Shown: positions 1-7,683, numbered from the stretch's first letter. The stretch: 9,594 nt of DNA from an uncultured Bacteroidia bacterium (GCA_937995505.1 CALKJV010000069.1:1-9594); one strand, 5' to 3'. Notes: generated by a model from the letters alone, not told the origin. Numbers and translations: made by a program.

Positions 1-1201
1 GCGTTACACGCTGGATCAGCTGAGCGCAGTAGATACATTTTTCCTGCGGGAGCGCAGCTCTAATCAGGGCCCCTCTTGGGAAGGGCAGCTGCAAGCCGAC
101 TACACTCGGCCCATGGGCACACACTGGAAGCTGGAGACGGGAGTTCGCCTCAACCTTCGCGGGCTGGGTACTGGATTCTTTTATGAGCGATACGACCGTT
201 CGGCAGAGACTTTTCTGCTTCTACCAGGCCGTCAAGATACCCTCACCTATACCCAGTGGGTTCCGGCGGCGTATGCTTCGCTTGCGTGGGCGCGCGACCG
301 TTGGCTTGTCAAAACCGGCCTCCGCTACGAGTATACGTACAACGATGCCCTCTTTTTGGGCGGGACTCTGCCCGTGCGTCAGCGCTACCAGAACCTTTTC
401 CCTAACTTGCTTTTGAGCTACAGTCTCAAAGGGCTTTTCCCTTTGCAGCTAAGCTATAGTCAGCGGATTCGGCGCCCGTGGCTGCGAGAGCTCAATCCCT
501 TCGTAGATGCGTCTGATCCTCGCAATATCCAGTACGGCAATCCCAATTTAGACCCCGAGCTTACCCATGCGCTGGAGCTGTCACTCTTTCCGTATGTGTC
601 GCTCTTTGCTCGCTACACTTCACAGTCTGTAGAAGAGTACACCTTTGTGGACCAAGCGGGTATTACGCAGACTACGTTCCTCAATGCGGGGAAGCGGGGC
701 TTTTACGGAGTGAATCTCTTTTGGCGGCGAACCTTCCTGCGAGATAAAATTACCCTCCAAGCCAATGGCGAGCTGGCGTGGGTAGATTTGCAGGCGGATT
801 TAGGGCGGTATATCCAGCGCAACTCCGGCTGGCAGTATGCGGTACGAGGCTCCCTGCAATGGAAGCCCGCCTCCTCGTGGCTGGTGGAGCTTTCAGGCAA
901 CTATAATTCGCCCCGTGTATCGCTACAAGGGCTCCGACCCGTATTTATGTTTCAGGAGCTGGGGGTGCGTAAGATTTTCGCGGAGGGGCGCTGGTCCGTC
1001 GGCGCTATTCTCTACAATCCCTTCTATCAGTATCTGCGGTTTTACACGCGGCTTAGCGGGCCGGGATTTTTTCAGGAGAGTACGACGGGGGTGCCGTTCC
1101 GACTTTTTGGCGTGCAGGTGCGCTACCAGCGTACGAAGGCTGGCGAAAACTTCTGGCGGCGGCGCCGAAGCGGGGCTCCTTCTGGCGAAGAGGAGTGGTA
1201 G
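1..1201 (+). CDS. Outer-membrane beta-barrel family protein (TonB-receptor-like), C-terminal part only
   Basis: The reading frame is open from base 2, so the gene starts outside the window; 399 residues are visible and the stop is TAG at 1199-1201. The visible part is made of alternating aromatic/hydrophobic beta strands. It contains the block SYSQRIRRPWLRELNPF followed by GNPNLDPELTHALELSL (around 475-585), which is the hallmark of the Bacteroidota outer-membrane beta-barrel family PF14905, related to TonB-dependent receptor barrels. Full-length members usually have 700-900 residues, with a signal peptide, a carboxypeptidase-like domain and a plug, so roughly the N-terminal half is missing. 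The role is inferred: an outer-membrane barrel, substrate unknown; no SusD-like partner or other specificity clue is present. The last residues are a basic run (RRRR) and a short acidic end (EEEW) lying within a tandem duplication. It converges on nadB, with 19 bp between the stop codons. The family call is firm; the transport function is not. Confidence 0.85.
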   Translation, partial: RYTLDQLSAVDTFFLRERSSNQGPSWEGQLQADYTRPMGTHWKLETGVRLNLRGLGTGFFYERYDRSAETFLLLPGRQDTLTYTQWVPAAYASLAWARDRWLVKTGLRYEYTYNDALFLGGTLPVRQRYQNLFPNLLLSYSLKGLFPLQLSYSQRIRRPWLRELNPFVDASDPRNIQYGNPNLDPELTHALELSLFPYVSLFARYTSQSVEEYTFVDQAGITQTTFLNAGKRGFYGVNLFWRRTFLRDKITLQANGELAWVDLQADLGRYIQRNSGWQYAVRGSLQWKPASSWLVELSGNYNSPRVSLQGLRPVFMFQELGVRKIFAEGRWSVGAILYNPFYQYLRFYTRLSGPGFFQESTTGVPFRLFGVQVRYQRTKAGENFWRRRRSGAPSGEEEW

Positions 1202-1230
1202 CTCTACGAAGAGTGGTAGCTCATACGAAG
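1194..1230. repeat. Two-copy 18/19-bp tandem duplication at the convergent gene ends
   Basis: Copy 1 (1194-1211) is AGTGGTAGCTCTACGAAG. Copy 2 (1212-1230) is the same apart from one inserted A at 1223. Copy 1 contains the TAG stop (1199-1201) of the outer-membrane barrel gene. Copy 2 contains the nadB stop, read as TGA on the minus strand from 1223-1221, and the inserted A is part of that stop codon. It looks like a simple local duplication. No convincing bidirectional terminator is visible: a CTCT-ACGA-AGAG mini-hairpin (1202-1213) has no T-tract. Confidence 0.8.
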
Positions 1231-2819
1231 ATATCCTGGGGGGGCTTTTCGCTTTTGTGGGGGTAGTCTAAGGTGTAGTGAAGTCCTCGGCTTTCTCGGC
1301 GTAGGGAAGCGCATTTGACGATTAGGTAAGCGATAGCGATGAGATTGCGCAGCTCAAAAAGCGCCCGAGAAGGGTAGGTATGCTCGTAGAAGGCTTCGGT
1401 TTCGTCGTACAGGAGGGCGATACGGCGGCGTGCCCGTTCTAAGCGGAAGTTGGAGCGCACGATGCCTACGTAGTTTCCCATGAGGGTACGCAGCTCTTGG
1501 AGGTTATGGCTAATCAGGACCAGCTCTTCGGGGTGGCGACTTCCGCGCGGATCCCAATCTGGCACATCTTCCCGCCAAGTGGTGGTTTCTAAAAGCTCTC
1601 GGCTATCCCGAGCGGCGCGGCGGGCAAAAACTACGGCTTCCAAGAGGGAGTTAGAGGCTAAGCGGTTAGATCCATGTAGGCCTGTGTAACTTGCTTCGCC
1701 GATGGCGTACAGCCGCTGAATAGAAGTGCGCCCCACTTGGTCGGTATCAATGCCGCCCACCATGTAGTGCGCAGCAGGCGCCACAGGAAGGAGGTCTTGA
1801 GTGGGGTCTAACCCTTTGCGCACGCAGTAAGCATAGATGGTAGGAAAATTTTCCGCAAAGTCTGAGAGGTGCCTGGCGTCTAAATAGACGAAAGGGGTGC
1901 CGGCGATTTTGGCTTCGGTGTCAATGGCTCGGGCTACGATGTCGCGCGGGGCTAAGTCTTCACGAGGGTCGTATTTGTGCATGAAGGGGCGGTGGTGTAT
2001 AGGATCCACCAGCTTAGCGCCAGCGCCGCGCAGCGCTTCCGTCAGAAGAAAAGCAGGGCGTTTCTCAGGCTCGTATAGGGCGGTGGGATGGAACTGGTAG
2101 AATTCCATATTTGTAATGCGGGCCTTTGCGCGCAGTGCCATGGCTACCCCATCGCCTGTAGCGGTAAGGGGGTTGGTAGTGACGGGGTACACTTGGCCTG
2201 CGCCTCCCGACGCGATGACGGTAACTTTGGCGAGAATAGTCCAGATCTGGCCGGTCTTTTCCTCTAAGGCATAGACGCCGTAGCACTCAATGCCTGGATA
2301 ACCGCGATTTACGTAGATGTCCAGGTGGTGCTGGGTAATGAGGTCCAAAGCGAAAAGGTTTTCCCGCAGCTGGATGCGGGGGTGGGCTTTTACGGCGGCG
2401 AGGAGACCCTGACTGATGGCGGCCCCGGTCGCATCGCGGCTGTGCAAGATGCGTGCATGAGAATGGCCGCCTTCTCGGGCCAGAAGCAGCTCACCCTGCT
2501 CATCCCGGTCAAACTCTACCCCATACTCCATCAGCTCGCGAATCGCCTCTGGGGCTTCTGCTATCGTACTGCGTACCACTTCTGCTCGGCAAAGCCCATC
2601 GCCAGCTACTAGCGTATCCTGTATATGCGCTTCAAAGCTGTCTCTGGAAGAAAAAACGCCGGCGATTCCACCCTGTGCATAGGTAGTATTGCTTTCCTGC
2701 GCTTCCTCTTTGGTGATGAGGAGGACTTCGCCATACTGGGCGGCCTTGAGGGCAAAGAATAGCCCCGCTACGCCCGTACCTATCACGAGGTAGTCGGTGT
2801 GCACTCGCATACAAGCCAT
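1221..2819 (-). CDS. nadB: L-aspartate oxidase (NAD biosynthesis)
   Basis: NadB is a cytosolic FAD enzyme that oxidises L-aspartate to iminoaspartate, which quinolinate synthase (NadA) converts to quinolinate for NAD. The 532-residue length is normal. The FAD-binding GTGVAGL lies at residues 14-20, SNTTYAQGGIA at 43-53, HSRDATG at 126-132, HPTAL at 244-248, PRDIVARAI (with the catalytic arginine region) at 291-299, AHYMVGGI at 350-357, GEAS..GLHGSNRLASNSLLE at 374-394 and RGLHYTLDYP at 511-520. SNTTYAQGG, GLHGSNRLASNS and the C-terminal helical domain favour NadB over succinate or fumarate flavoproteins. The longest start is ATG at 2819. The second ATG at 2810 (residue 4) is equally plausible and leaves more room for a promoter. 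No nadA or nadC is adjacent. It is divergent from aspartate kinase with 22 bp between starts. Confidence 0.95.
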   Translation of the reverse strand: MACMRVHTDYLVIGTGVAGLFFALKAAQYGEVLLITKEEAQESNTTYAQGGIAGVFSSRDSFEAHIQDTLVAGDGLCRAEVVRSTIAEAPEAIRELMEYGVEFDRDEQGELLLAREGGHSHARILHSRDATGAAISQGLLAAVKAHPRIQLRENLFALDLITQHHLDIYVNRGYPGIECYGVYALEEKTGQIWTILAKVTVIASGGAGQVYPVTTNPLTATGDGVAMALRAKARITNMEFYQFHPTALYEPEKRPAFLLTEALRGAGAKLVDPIHHRPFMHKYDPREDLAPRDIVARAIDTEAKIAGTPFVYLDARHLSDFAENFPTIYAYCVRKGLDPTQDLLPVAPAAHYMVGGIDTDQVGRTSIQRLYAIGEASYTGLHGSNRLASNSLLEAVVFARRAARDSRELLETTTWREDVPDWDPRGSRHPEELVLISHNLQELRTLMGNYVGIVRSNFRLERARRRIALLYDETEAFYEHTYPSRALFELRNLIAIAYLIVKCASLRRESRGLHYTLDYPHKSEKPPQDIFV

Positions 2820-2820
2820 G

Positions 2821-2828
2821 CTAACCTA
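2821..2828 (-). promoter_or_regulatory. Weak candidate -7 element for nadB
   Basis: On the minus strand this reads TAGGTTAG, matching five of the six fixed positions of the Bacteroidota TAnnTTTG element. A TTG lies about 24 bp further upstream, slightly more than usual. If it is used, transcription would begin within the first codons of the longest nadB frame, which would favour the second ATG at 2810 as the true start. The evidence is thin. Confidence 0.25.
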
Positions 2829-2829
2829 A

Positions 2830-2837
2830 TACTTTTG
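2830..2837 (+). promoter_or_regulatory. Bacteroidota -7 promoter element upstream of aspartate kinase
   Basis: TACTTTTG matches TAnnTTTG at all fixed positions. Only 4 nt separate it from the ATG at 2842. Start sites in this phylum usually lie about 4-7 nt downstream of the element, so the mRNA is probably leaderless or nearly so. The upstream -33 element would fall inside the 5' end of nadB; I see no clear TTTG there. Confidence 0.6.
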
Positions 2838-2841
2838 CAGC

Positions 2842-4113
2842 ATGTGGGTATTCAAGGTGGGGGGCAGCTGCTTGCGCGATGCTGCAGGCATTTGCCACCT
2901 ACCGACGGTCTTAGCGGCAGTACACGCAGACTCGCCCCGGCTTCTGGTGGTTTCCGCTATCGGCAAAACCACTAATCAGCTATTGGCCTTGGCCGAAGCT
3001 GCTGGCCGAAACGACCTCGGTGCTGCGCAAGAGCAGTACGAGCATATTCGCGGTATCCACCGAGAGATTGTACAGGGGCTCTTTACGCCGGCTTCGGCGG
3101 AGGGGATCTGGGGCCGATTAGAGGAGCGGTATTGGAAGCCTCTATGGCAGCGAGTACAGGCCCTTGCGCACCTTTCGGAAGAGGCTGGCCCTGCCACAGA
3201 TGCAGTGTTGGTCTATGGGGAGCTGCTGAGCAGTGAAATCGCTACCGCGTACCTCCAAGCCCAGGGTTATCCAGTAGAATGGATGGACGCGCGCCGTCTC
3301 ATCGTTACAGACGGAAGCTACCCCGAACCCACAGTGCTACAAGCCCCCAGCCAAGCCAATGTAGATGCCCAGCTTGTGCCTCTCTTTCGTACGCATCGGC
3401 TCGTGCTCACCCAAGGCTACATTGCTTCTGACCTGCGGCGGCGCAGCGTTACGCTCGGACGGGAAGGCTCAGACTACTCGGCAGCGCTTTTTGCGCAAAT
3501 GTTGCGAGCGAAAGGCCTCATAGCGTGGAAAGATGTAGGGCGACTGTACAGCTCCGACCCGAAGCGCGACCCGAACGCTCAGCCCCTCACCGAGCTAAGC
3601 TACGCCCAAGCTGCTGAGATGACTTACTATGGGGCGCAGGTGCTGCATCCTCGTACCCTCAAGCCCTTGCGTGACGCTCGCATACCGTTGTATATCCGTT
3701 CGTATGCGGACCCCGCCGAAGAAGGTACCCTCGTCGCAGAGCGGTGGATAGAAACGCTACCGCCCATTCACACCGCTCGTCGGGGTCTGGCCCTCATAGA
3801 AGTGGAGAATGTAGATTTAGCGGGTCTCAACGCTGGTGAGCTCCTACACGGGCTGCAGGCGGAGGGCTTAGAGTCTTACTTTACACAGGGAGGCATACGA
3901 ACGGCTGCTTTTGCCGTAGCAGGCCCTCAAGAAAGTATTGAACGCTGGCGGGCTACCCTACCCCCCGGGTGTGAAGTGCAGGTGCGCCAGCCCGTAACCC
4001 TTTACACGATTTTGTATCCGGACCCAGAGGCTTCTCTCGCTATTCCCAACGGACAGGCGCTGTACCTGCAGCGTATGCCCGAAAGGCTTCACTGGCTGGC
4101 CTATGAGGGCTAA
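2842..4113 (+). CDS. lysC: Aspartate kinase (monofunctional, LysC type)
   Basis: This enzyme phosphorylates L-aspartate to aspartyl-4-phosphate, the first step to lysine/diaminopimelate, threonine and methionine. It has 423 residues, within the usual range. The kinase domain shows KVGGSCL at 5-11 (usual form KFGGTSV), VVSAIGKTTNQLL at 36-48, YGELLSSEIATAYL at 125-138, TLGREGSDYSAA at 204-215, WKDVGRLYSSDPK at 229-241 (the usual VPG is altered) and AAEMTYYGAQVLHPRT at 257-272. Residues from about 312 onward correspond to the ACT regulatory region but are poorly conserved and end soon after the second ACT-like segment, so feedback control may differ. The start follows a -7 element by 4 nt and the protein begins directly with the first beta strand, so no leader peptide is missing. 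Its last 11 nt overlap the TolC-family gene. The family call is secure; the symbol is by function. Confidence 0.92.
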   Translation: MWVFKVGGSCLRDAAGICHLPTVLAAVHADSPRLLVVSAIGKTTNQLLALAEAAGRNDLGAAQEQYEHIRGIHREIVQGLFTPASAEGIWGRLEERYWKPLWQRVQALAHLSEEAGPATDAVLVYGELLSSEIATAYLQAQGYPVEWMDARRLIVTDGSYPEPTVLQAPSQANVDAQLVPLFRTHRLVLTQGYIASDLRRRSVTLGREGSDYSAALFAQMLRAKGLIAWKDVGRLYSSDPKRDPNAQPLTELSYAQAAEMTYYGAQVLHPRTLKPLRDARIPLYIRSYADPAEEGTLVAERWIETLPPIHTARRGLALIEVENVDLAGLNAGELLHGLQAEGLESYFTQGGIRTAAFAVAGPQESIERWRATLPPGCEVQVRQPVTLYTILYPDPEASLAIPNGQALYLQRMPERLHWLAYEG

Positions 4114-5482
4114 GGTATACTTGGGGCTAGTAGGGCTTGTGTGGGCCCAAGGGACCCTTCCGACATTTCCGCCCCAAGCGAGCTCTGTGCGTTGGATCGC
4201 GCTACCTGAATACCTTCAGGCTGTTCGCCAAAATGCCCTTGCCGTCCGACAGGCGGGGGTTTCGCTTCGCCCTGCCCAGTGGGAGCTCTACCAAGCTCAG
4301 GCTAACTTCCTCCCCAGCCTCAATGCTAACGCCAGCGTAACCCAAAACTACGGCACGACCTTTGACCCCTTTGCTTTCGCACGGGTGCAGCAGACTACTA
4401 CCTTTAGCTCGGTTTCCCTCTCAGCGAATTGGGTTTTATTTTCGGGTTTGGCGAATCATTATCTTTTGCGACAGGCGCGGGCTGGAGTCGGGTTGGCTTC
4501 CGCTTCCTATCGTAGGGCGCAGGTAGAGGTGCTAACCCAAGCACTTTTACAATTTGTGCAGACGGTGGGCGACTCTATCGGCTTAGTTCTGGCGCAGCAG
4601 CGGATAGAGCGGCTTCGGGTGCAGCTGGATCGGGTGACTGCCCAGCTGAAAGTAGGTCAAGTGCTACTTGCCGATAGTCTTTCCTTGGCGGCACAGATTG
4701 CGCGTGAAGAGTCGCAGTACCTGGCTTTGTACCATCGCCACCGAGAGAATAAACTCCTTCTCCTTCAGCTGATGGCGATGGAGCCTCTGCAGCCAGACTC
4801 AGTGGAGTTTGTACTGGGCGTAGAAGTAGCTGATTTAGGCCCGCTCTCCGAAGCAGAAGCCATTCAAAAGGCCTTAGACTTTGCGCCAGAGCTAGAGGAG
4901 GCCCGTTGGCGCGAGATTGTCCAGACTTATGCACTTCGCACGGCTCGAGCCGGGTATAGCCCTACCCTTGCCTTGAGCGCCTCTCTCCAGACCAACTACT
5001 CCTCTAATGCCGGAAACCTCCGCTTTGACCCCTTGCGGGGACTCATACGAGAGCCGCTTCCTTTTGAGCGGCAGGTGCGGGAAAATTTCAATCAGTTCGT
5101 CTCGCTCTCGCTCTCTGTACCGATATTTCAGCAGCTGCGGCGCCGCTCGCAGGTGGTACGGGCCGAAGCTAATCTCTCTAACGCCCAGCTTCAGACTTTC
5201 CAACAGCGCCTGGAGGTGACTCGTCGTACGCAGCAGGCGTACATGGCTTGGCAAAATGCGCTGGCGCAGGAAATGGCTGCGCGCCGCAGTGTAGAAGCTG
5301 CCGAAAGGGCCTTCCGCCAAGCCCGATTGCAGTACGAAAACGGCACCCTCCCGTACTGGAGCTTCCGAGAAGCTCTGCTTACTTACACGCAGGTCCAGGC
5401 CGAGTATGCCCAAGCTCGGCTTGACCTTACGCTGCGTACTTTACTTTTGGGGGCTTACATTGGCAGATACTCCCAGTTATGA
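4103..5482 (+). CDS. TolC-family outer-membrane efflux protein
   Basis: This is the outer-membrane channel of a tripartite efflux or type I export complex. The 459-residue protein starts with a short signal peptide (residues 1 to about 16; hydrophobic VYLGLVGLVWA, likely cleavage near WAQ-G). The two-fold OEP architecture (PF02321) is clear. The first half has QANFLPSLNANAS around 66-78 and the barrel strand LSANWVLFSGL at 106-116. The second half has ARAGYSPTLALSASL around 281-295 and SLSLSVPIFQQLRRRSQV at 334-351. Both halves contain long Gln/Ala/Arg-rich helices for the periplasmic tunnel. The ATG at 4103 lies inside the end of the aspartate kinase gene (11-nt overlap), and the stop overlaps the adaptor start as ATGA, so translation is probably coupled. 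No Shine-Dalgarno sequence is seen. The substrate cannot be told. Confidence 0.92.
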   Translation: MRAKVYLGLVGLVWAQGTLPTFPPQASSVRWIALPEYLQAVRQNALAVRQAGVSLRPAQWELYQAQANFLPSLNANASVTQNYGTTFDPFAFARVQQTTTFSSVSLSANWVLFSGLANHYLLRQARAGVGLASASYRRAQVEVLTQALLQFVQTVGDSIGLVLAQQRIERLRVQLDRVTAQLKVGQVLLADSLSLAAQIAREESQYLALYHRHRENKLLLLQLMAMEPLQPDSVEFVLGVEVADLGPLSEAEAIQKALDFAPELEEARWREIVQTYALRTARAGYSPTLALSASLQTNYSSNAGNLRFDPLRGLIREPLPFERQVRENFNQFVSLSLSVPIFQQLRRRSQVVRAEANLSNAQLQTFQQRLEVTRRTQQAYMAWQNALAQEMAARRSVEAAERAFRQARLQYENGTLPYWSFREALLTYTQVQAEYAQARLDLTLRTLLLGAYIGRYSQL

Positions 5483-6714
5483 AGAAGCTTCGCTGGATAG
5501 CGCTAATTGGTTTAGGAATACTTCTCCTCGGGCTTGGGCGGTGGGCCTGCGGCTCGCAAAAGGGCCTACTCGTAGAGGTAGATACGCTGCGTCGCCGCAC
5601 GATACTGCCTTTTATCACCGAGACAGCGGTTATCCGACCAGTGGTGGAAGTACCTATAAGCCCCGATGTATCCGGGGAGGTGGTGCAGATTTATGTGAAA
5701 GAGGGAGACACCGTGCGAGCGGGCCAACTTCTTTTTACCATTCGGCCTGATAATTATCGTACGGTGCTTCTGCAAGTGCAAGCTGCGCTGGATGAAGCGC
5801 GGGCGCAGTACGCTGCGGCCCAAGCTAACCTTGCCCAGCAGCGGGCGGCCTTTTTGCAAGATTCATTAGCCTATGAGCGAGCCCGCCGCCTGTATGCAGA
5901 GCGTGCCATTTCAGAGTCCGAGTGGGATGCGGCGCGCATCCGCTATGCAGTCGCTCAAGCCCAGATCCGCAGCGGAGAGAGTTCTCTGCAAGCCGCCTAC
6001 TACCGCATCCGCAGCACCGAAGCCAACCTTAGCCGAGCCCAGTTTGACTTCCAGCGTACTTCCGTTTATGCCTCTATGGATGGGGTTATCACGCGGCTAC
6101 TCGTGCGCGTAGGGCAGCGGGTCGTAGGGGTCGGGCAAATGGCCGGTACAGAAAGCGTGCGCATCGCGGATTTGAGCCGTTTCCTTGTAGAAGCACAGGT
6201 CTCCGAAAGCGATGTCGTGCGCCTGCACGTAGGCGATTCGGTTTCTATTGAAGTGCAGGCTTACCCTGAGCTAAAGCTTACAGGACGGGTACAGGAGATT
6301 GGATACAGCTCCGGTAAAGCCGCCGAGGCTAATCCGGCCGCCTTCGCCGGAGAGCGAATCAATACCTACCTCGTACGCATCGCCCTGGATCCCCATAGCT
6401 ACGACGCGCAGCGGTATCCCCTGCGCCCCGACATGAGTGCGGTCGTACGGATAGTGTACGCTCGGCGGGATAGCGTGCTTGTAGCTCCCTTGACAGCTAT
6501 CGTTTTGCGCAAAGGCAAGGAGGTCCTATACCTCGTAGAGAATGGCCTGGCACAGGAGATACCGGTGCGCGTGGGCTTAGCGGACGACCAGTATATTGAG
6601 CTTGTAGAGGGAGGGCAAGAAGGCGCTCTCATCGTAACTGGGCCCTACGAGATTCTGCAAAACCAACTTCGCGACAGCGTAGCTGTGCGTTTCACTAAAC
6701 GCCTCACCGAATGA
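5479..6714 (+). CDS. Periplasmic adaptor subunit (membrane fusion protein, MacA/RND type)
   Basis: This protein links an inner-membrane pump to a TolC-type channel. It has 411 residues. An N-terminal membrane anchor (residues 6-20) follows the basic MKKLR. The first half of the biotinyl-lipoyl-like domain is at about 61-90 (SPDVSGEVVQIYVKEGDTVRAGQ), an alpha-helical hairpin rich in Ala/Gln/Arg is at about 95-190, and the lipoyl second half is at about 194-232 (YASMDGVITRLLVRVGQRV). A beta-barrel domain follows (about 235-330, including LRPDMSAVVRI), then a membrane-proximal domain to the end. A cysteine at 24 follows the anchor, but RWAC is not a good lipobox. It overlaps the TolC-family gene and gpsA by 4 nt each. 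In Bacteroidota such adaptors usually sit beside MacB-like ABC or RND pump genes, and none is here, so pump type and substrate are unknown. Confidence 0.92.
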   Translation: MKKLRWIALIGLGILLLGLGRWACGSQKGLLVEVDTLRRRTILPFITETAVIRPVVEVPISPDVSGEVVQIYVKEGDTVRAGQLLFTIRPDNYRTVLLQVQAALDEARAQYAAAQANLAQQRAAFLQDSLAYERARRLYAERAISESEWDAARIRYAVAQAQIRSGESSLQAAYYRIRSTEANLSRAQFDFQRTSVYASMDGVITRLLVRVGQRVVGVGQMAGTESVRIADLSRFLVEAQVSESDVVRLHVGDSVSIEVQAYPELKLTGRVQEIGYSSGKAAEANPAAFAGERINTYLVRIALDPHSYDAQRYPLRPDMSAVVRIVYARRDSVLVAPLTAIVLRKGKEVLYLVENGLAQEIPVRVGLADDQYIELVEGGQEGALIVTGPYEILQNQLRDSVAVRFTKRLTE

Positions 6715-7676
6715 AAGTAGCCCTGCTTGGGGCTGGCAGTTGGGGTACTGCCCTGGCGAGGGTACTTTTAGAAAATGGGCACGCGCTTTTTTGGTGGGTG
6801 CATCGGCCAGAGATCGCAGAAAAGCTCCGAAGCCAGGGGCGGCATCCCTCGGTCTTCCCAGACCAGGTGCTGGATATTTCTGCCTTAGCCTGGGTGGGCA
6901 CAGAGGTAGCAGAAGCCTTAGCAGAGGCGGAAGCGGTGGTTTTAGCCCTGCCCTCGCAGTATGTAGAGCTGGTGTTGGAAGGAAGGGATCTCCCAGAGGT
7001 GGTATGGATCTCTTGCACAAAAGGGCTTTTACCGGGGGGGCTGCGTTTGCCTCGCGCTTACCTTTTATCGCAGGGCCTGAGCCGGGTAGCTATCCTCAGC
7101 GGTCCCAGCCATGCAGAGGAGGTGATTTTGCACAAGCCTACTTGGGTCGGCGTCGGAGCCCCCGACTTAGAAAGCTGGCGGATTAGTCAGGCCCTGTTTC
7201 AACGACCCTATTTTCATCTATTGCACACTACCCAGGTTGAACCCTTAGAGTGGGTCGGAATACTCAAAAATATCTATACCCTCGCTTTGGGGGTAGCGGC
7301 AGCTTGGGGCGATAATGCCCGAGCAGCCGTGGCCGCCTTGGCCTTAGGGGAGCTAGAACGAGTGCTGAGGGCGCTTGCTCCTCAAAGCGATTTCTCTTTT
7401 TTCTCGCCGCCTTGGGCGGGGGATTTTCTCGTAACCGCTTTTAGCGCTTACAGTCGTAATCAGCGTTTTGGGCAGCTCCTCGCCCAGGGATATAGCCCCA
7501 CCGCTGCCCTTTACCACCTGGGAATGGTAGCCGAGGGATTTTACGCGGCGCAGAGCTTGCGCGCTTGGGAAGGGTACACCCAGTTCCCACTTTTGCAAGC
7601 TATTATTGATGCCCTGCAGGAGGGCGCAAGCGCCGGCGAACGCCTCCGCTCAGCAATCTTGCAAATAATGCGATAG
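6711..7676 (+). CDS. gpsA: Glycerol-3-phosphate dehydrogenase [NAD(P)+]
   Basis: GpsA reduces dihydroxyacetone phosphate to sn-glycerol-3-phosphate, the backbone of phospholipids, in the cytosol. The 321 residues are close to family length. The nucleotide-binding GAGSWGTALA is at 7-16, SCTKG at 101-105, SGPSHAEEV at 130-138, ILKNIYTLALG with the catalytic lysine K186 at 184-194, GDNARAA at 200-206, SRNQRFG at 248-254 and VAEG at 273-276. Some normally firm positions differ: the segment before the catalytic lysine reads EWVGILKN instead of the usual E..GALKN, and AGLGDL is replaced by PWAGDF at 234-239. This is a diverged but apparently intact enzyme. The ATG overlaps the adaptor stop (ATGA). 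It is the last gene of the overlapping run; the following gene has its own promoter. Confidence 0.92.
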   Translation: MKVALLGAGSWGTALARVLLENGHALFWWVHRPEIAEKLRSQGRHPSVFPDQVLDISALAWVGTEVAEALAEAEAVVLALPSQYVELVLEGRDLPEVVWISCTKGLLPGGLRLPRAYLLSQGLSRVAILSGPSHAEEVILHKPTWVGVGAPDLESWRISQALFQRPYFHLLHTTQVEPLEWVGILKNIYTLALGVAAAWGDNARAAVAALALGELERVLRALAPQSDFSFFSPPWAGDFLVTAFSAYSRNQRFGQLLAQGYSPTAALYHLGMVAEGFYAAQSLRAWEGYTQFPLLQAIIDALQEGASAGERLRSAILQIMR

Positions 7677-7683
7677 AACCCTT

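Noticed and set aside
782..789. TAGATTTG, a match to the TAnnTTTG promoter element
   Set aside because: It lies deep inside the barrel coding region with no gene start nearby; such an 8-mer is expected by chance.
837..1271. Overlapping + frame of 144 codons inside the barrel gene, running into nadB
   Set aside because: Most of it is a shadow of the barrel frame. Its last part is antisense to nadB coding sequence, and the barrel frame alone carries the family motifs.
5095..5118. Short CTCTCG-type repeat in the TolC-family gene
   Set aside because: It encodes the Ser/Leu-alternating barrel strand SLSLSVP and is explained by the protein sequence.
4892..5413. 173-codon minus-strand frame
   Set aside because: It lies wholly opposite the TolC-family gene, has no recognisable domain or promoter, and its composition follows from the codon bias of the real gene.
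5533..5560. Possible lipoprotein cysteine (residue 24) in the adaptor
   Set aside because: The preceding residues RW-A do not make a lipobox; an uncleaved N-terminal membrane anchor fits better.
6577..7020. 147-codon minus-strand frame, Pro/Leu-rich
   Set aside because: It is antisense to the adaptor end and gpsA start, with low-complexity composition typical of a shadow frame.
7265..7272. Minus-strand match to TAnnTTTG (TATTTTTG)
   Set aside because: It is inside gpsA, with no minus-strand gene downstream to be served.
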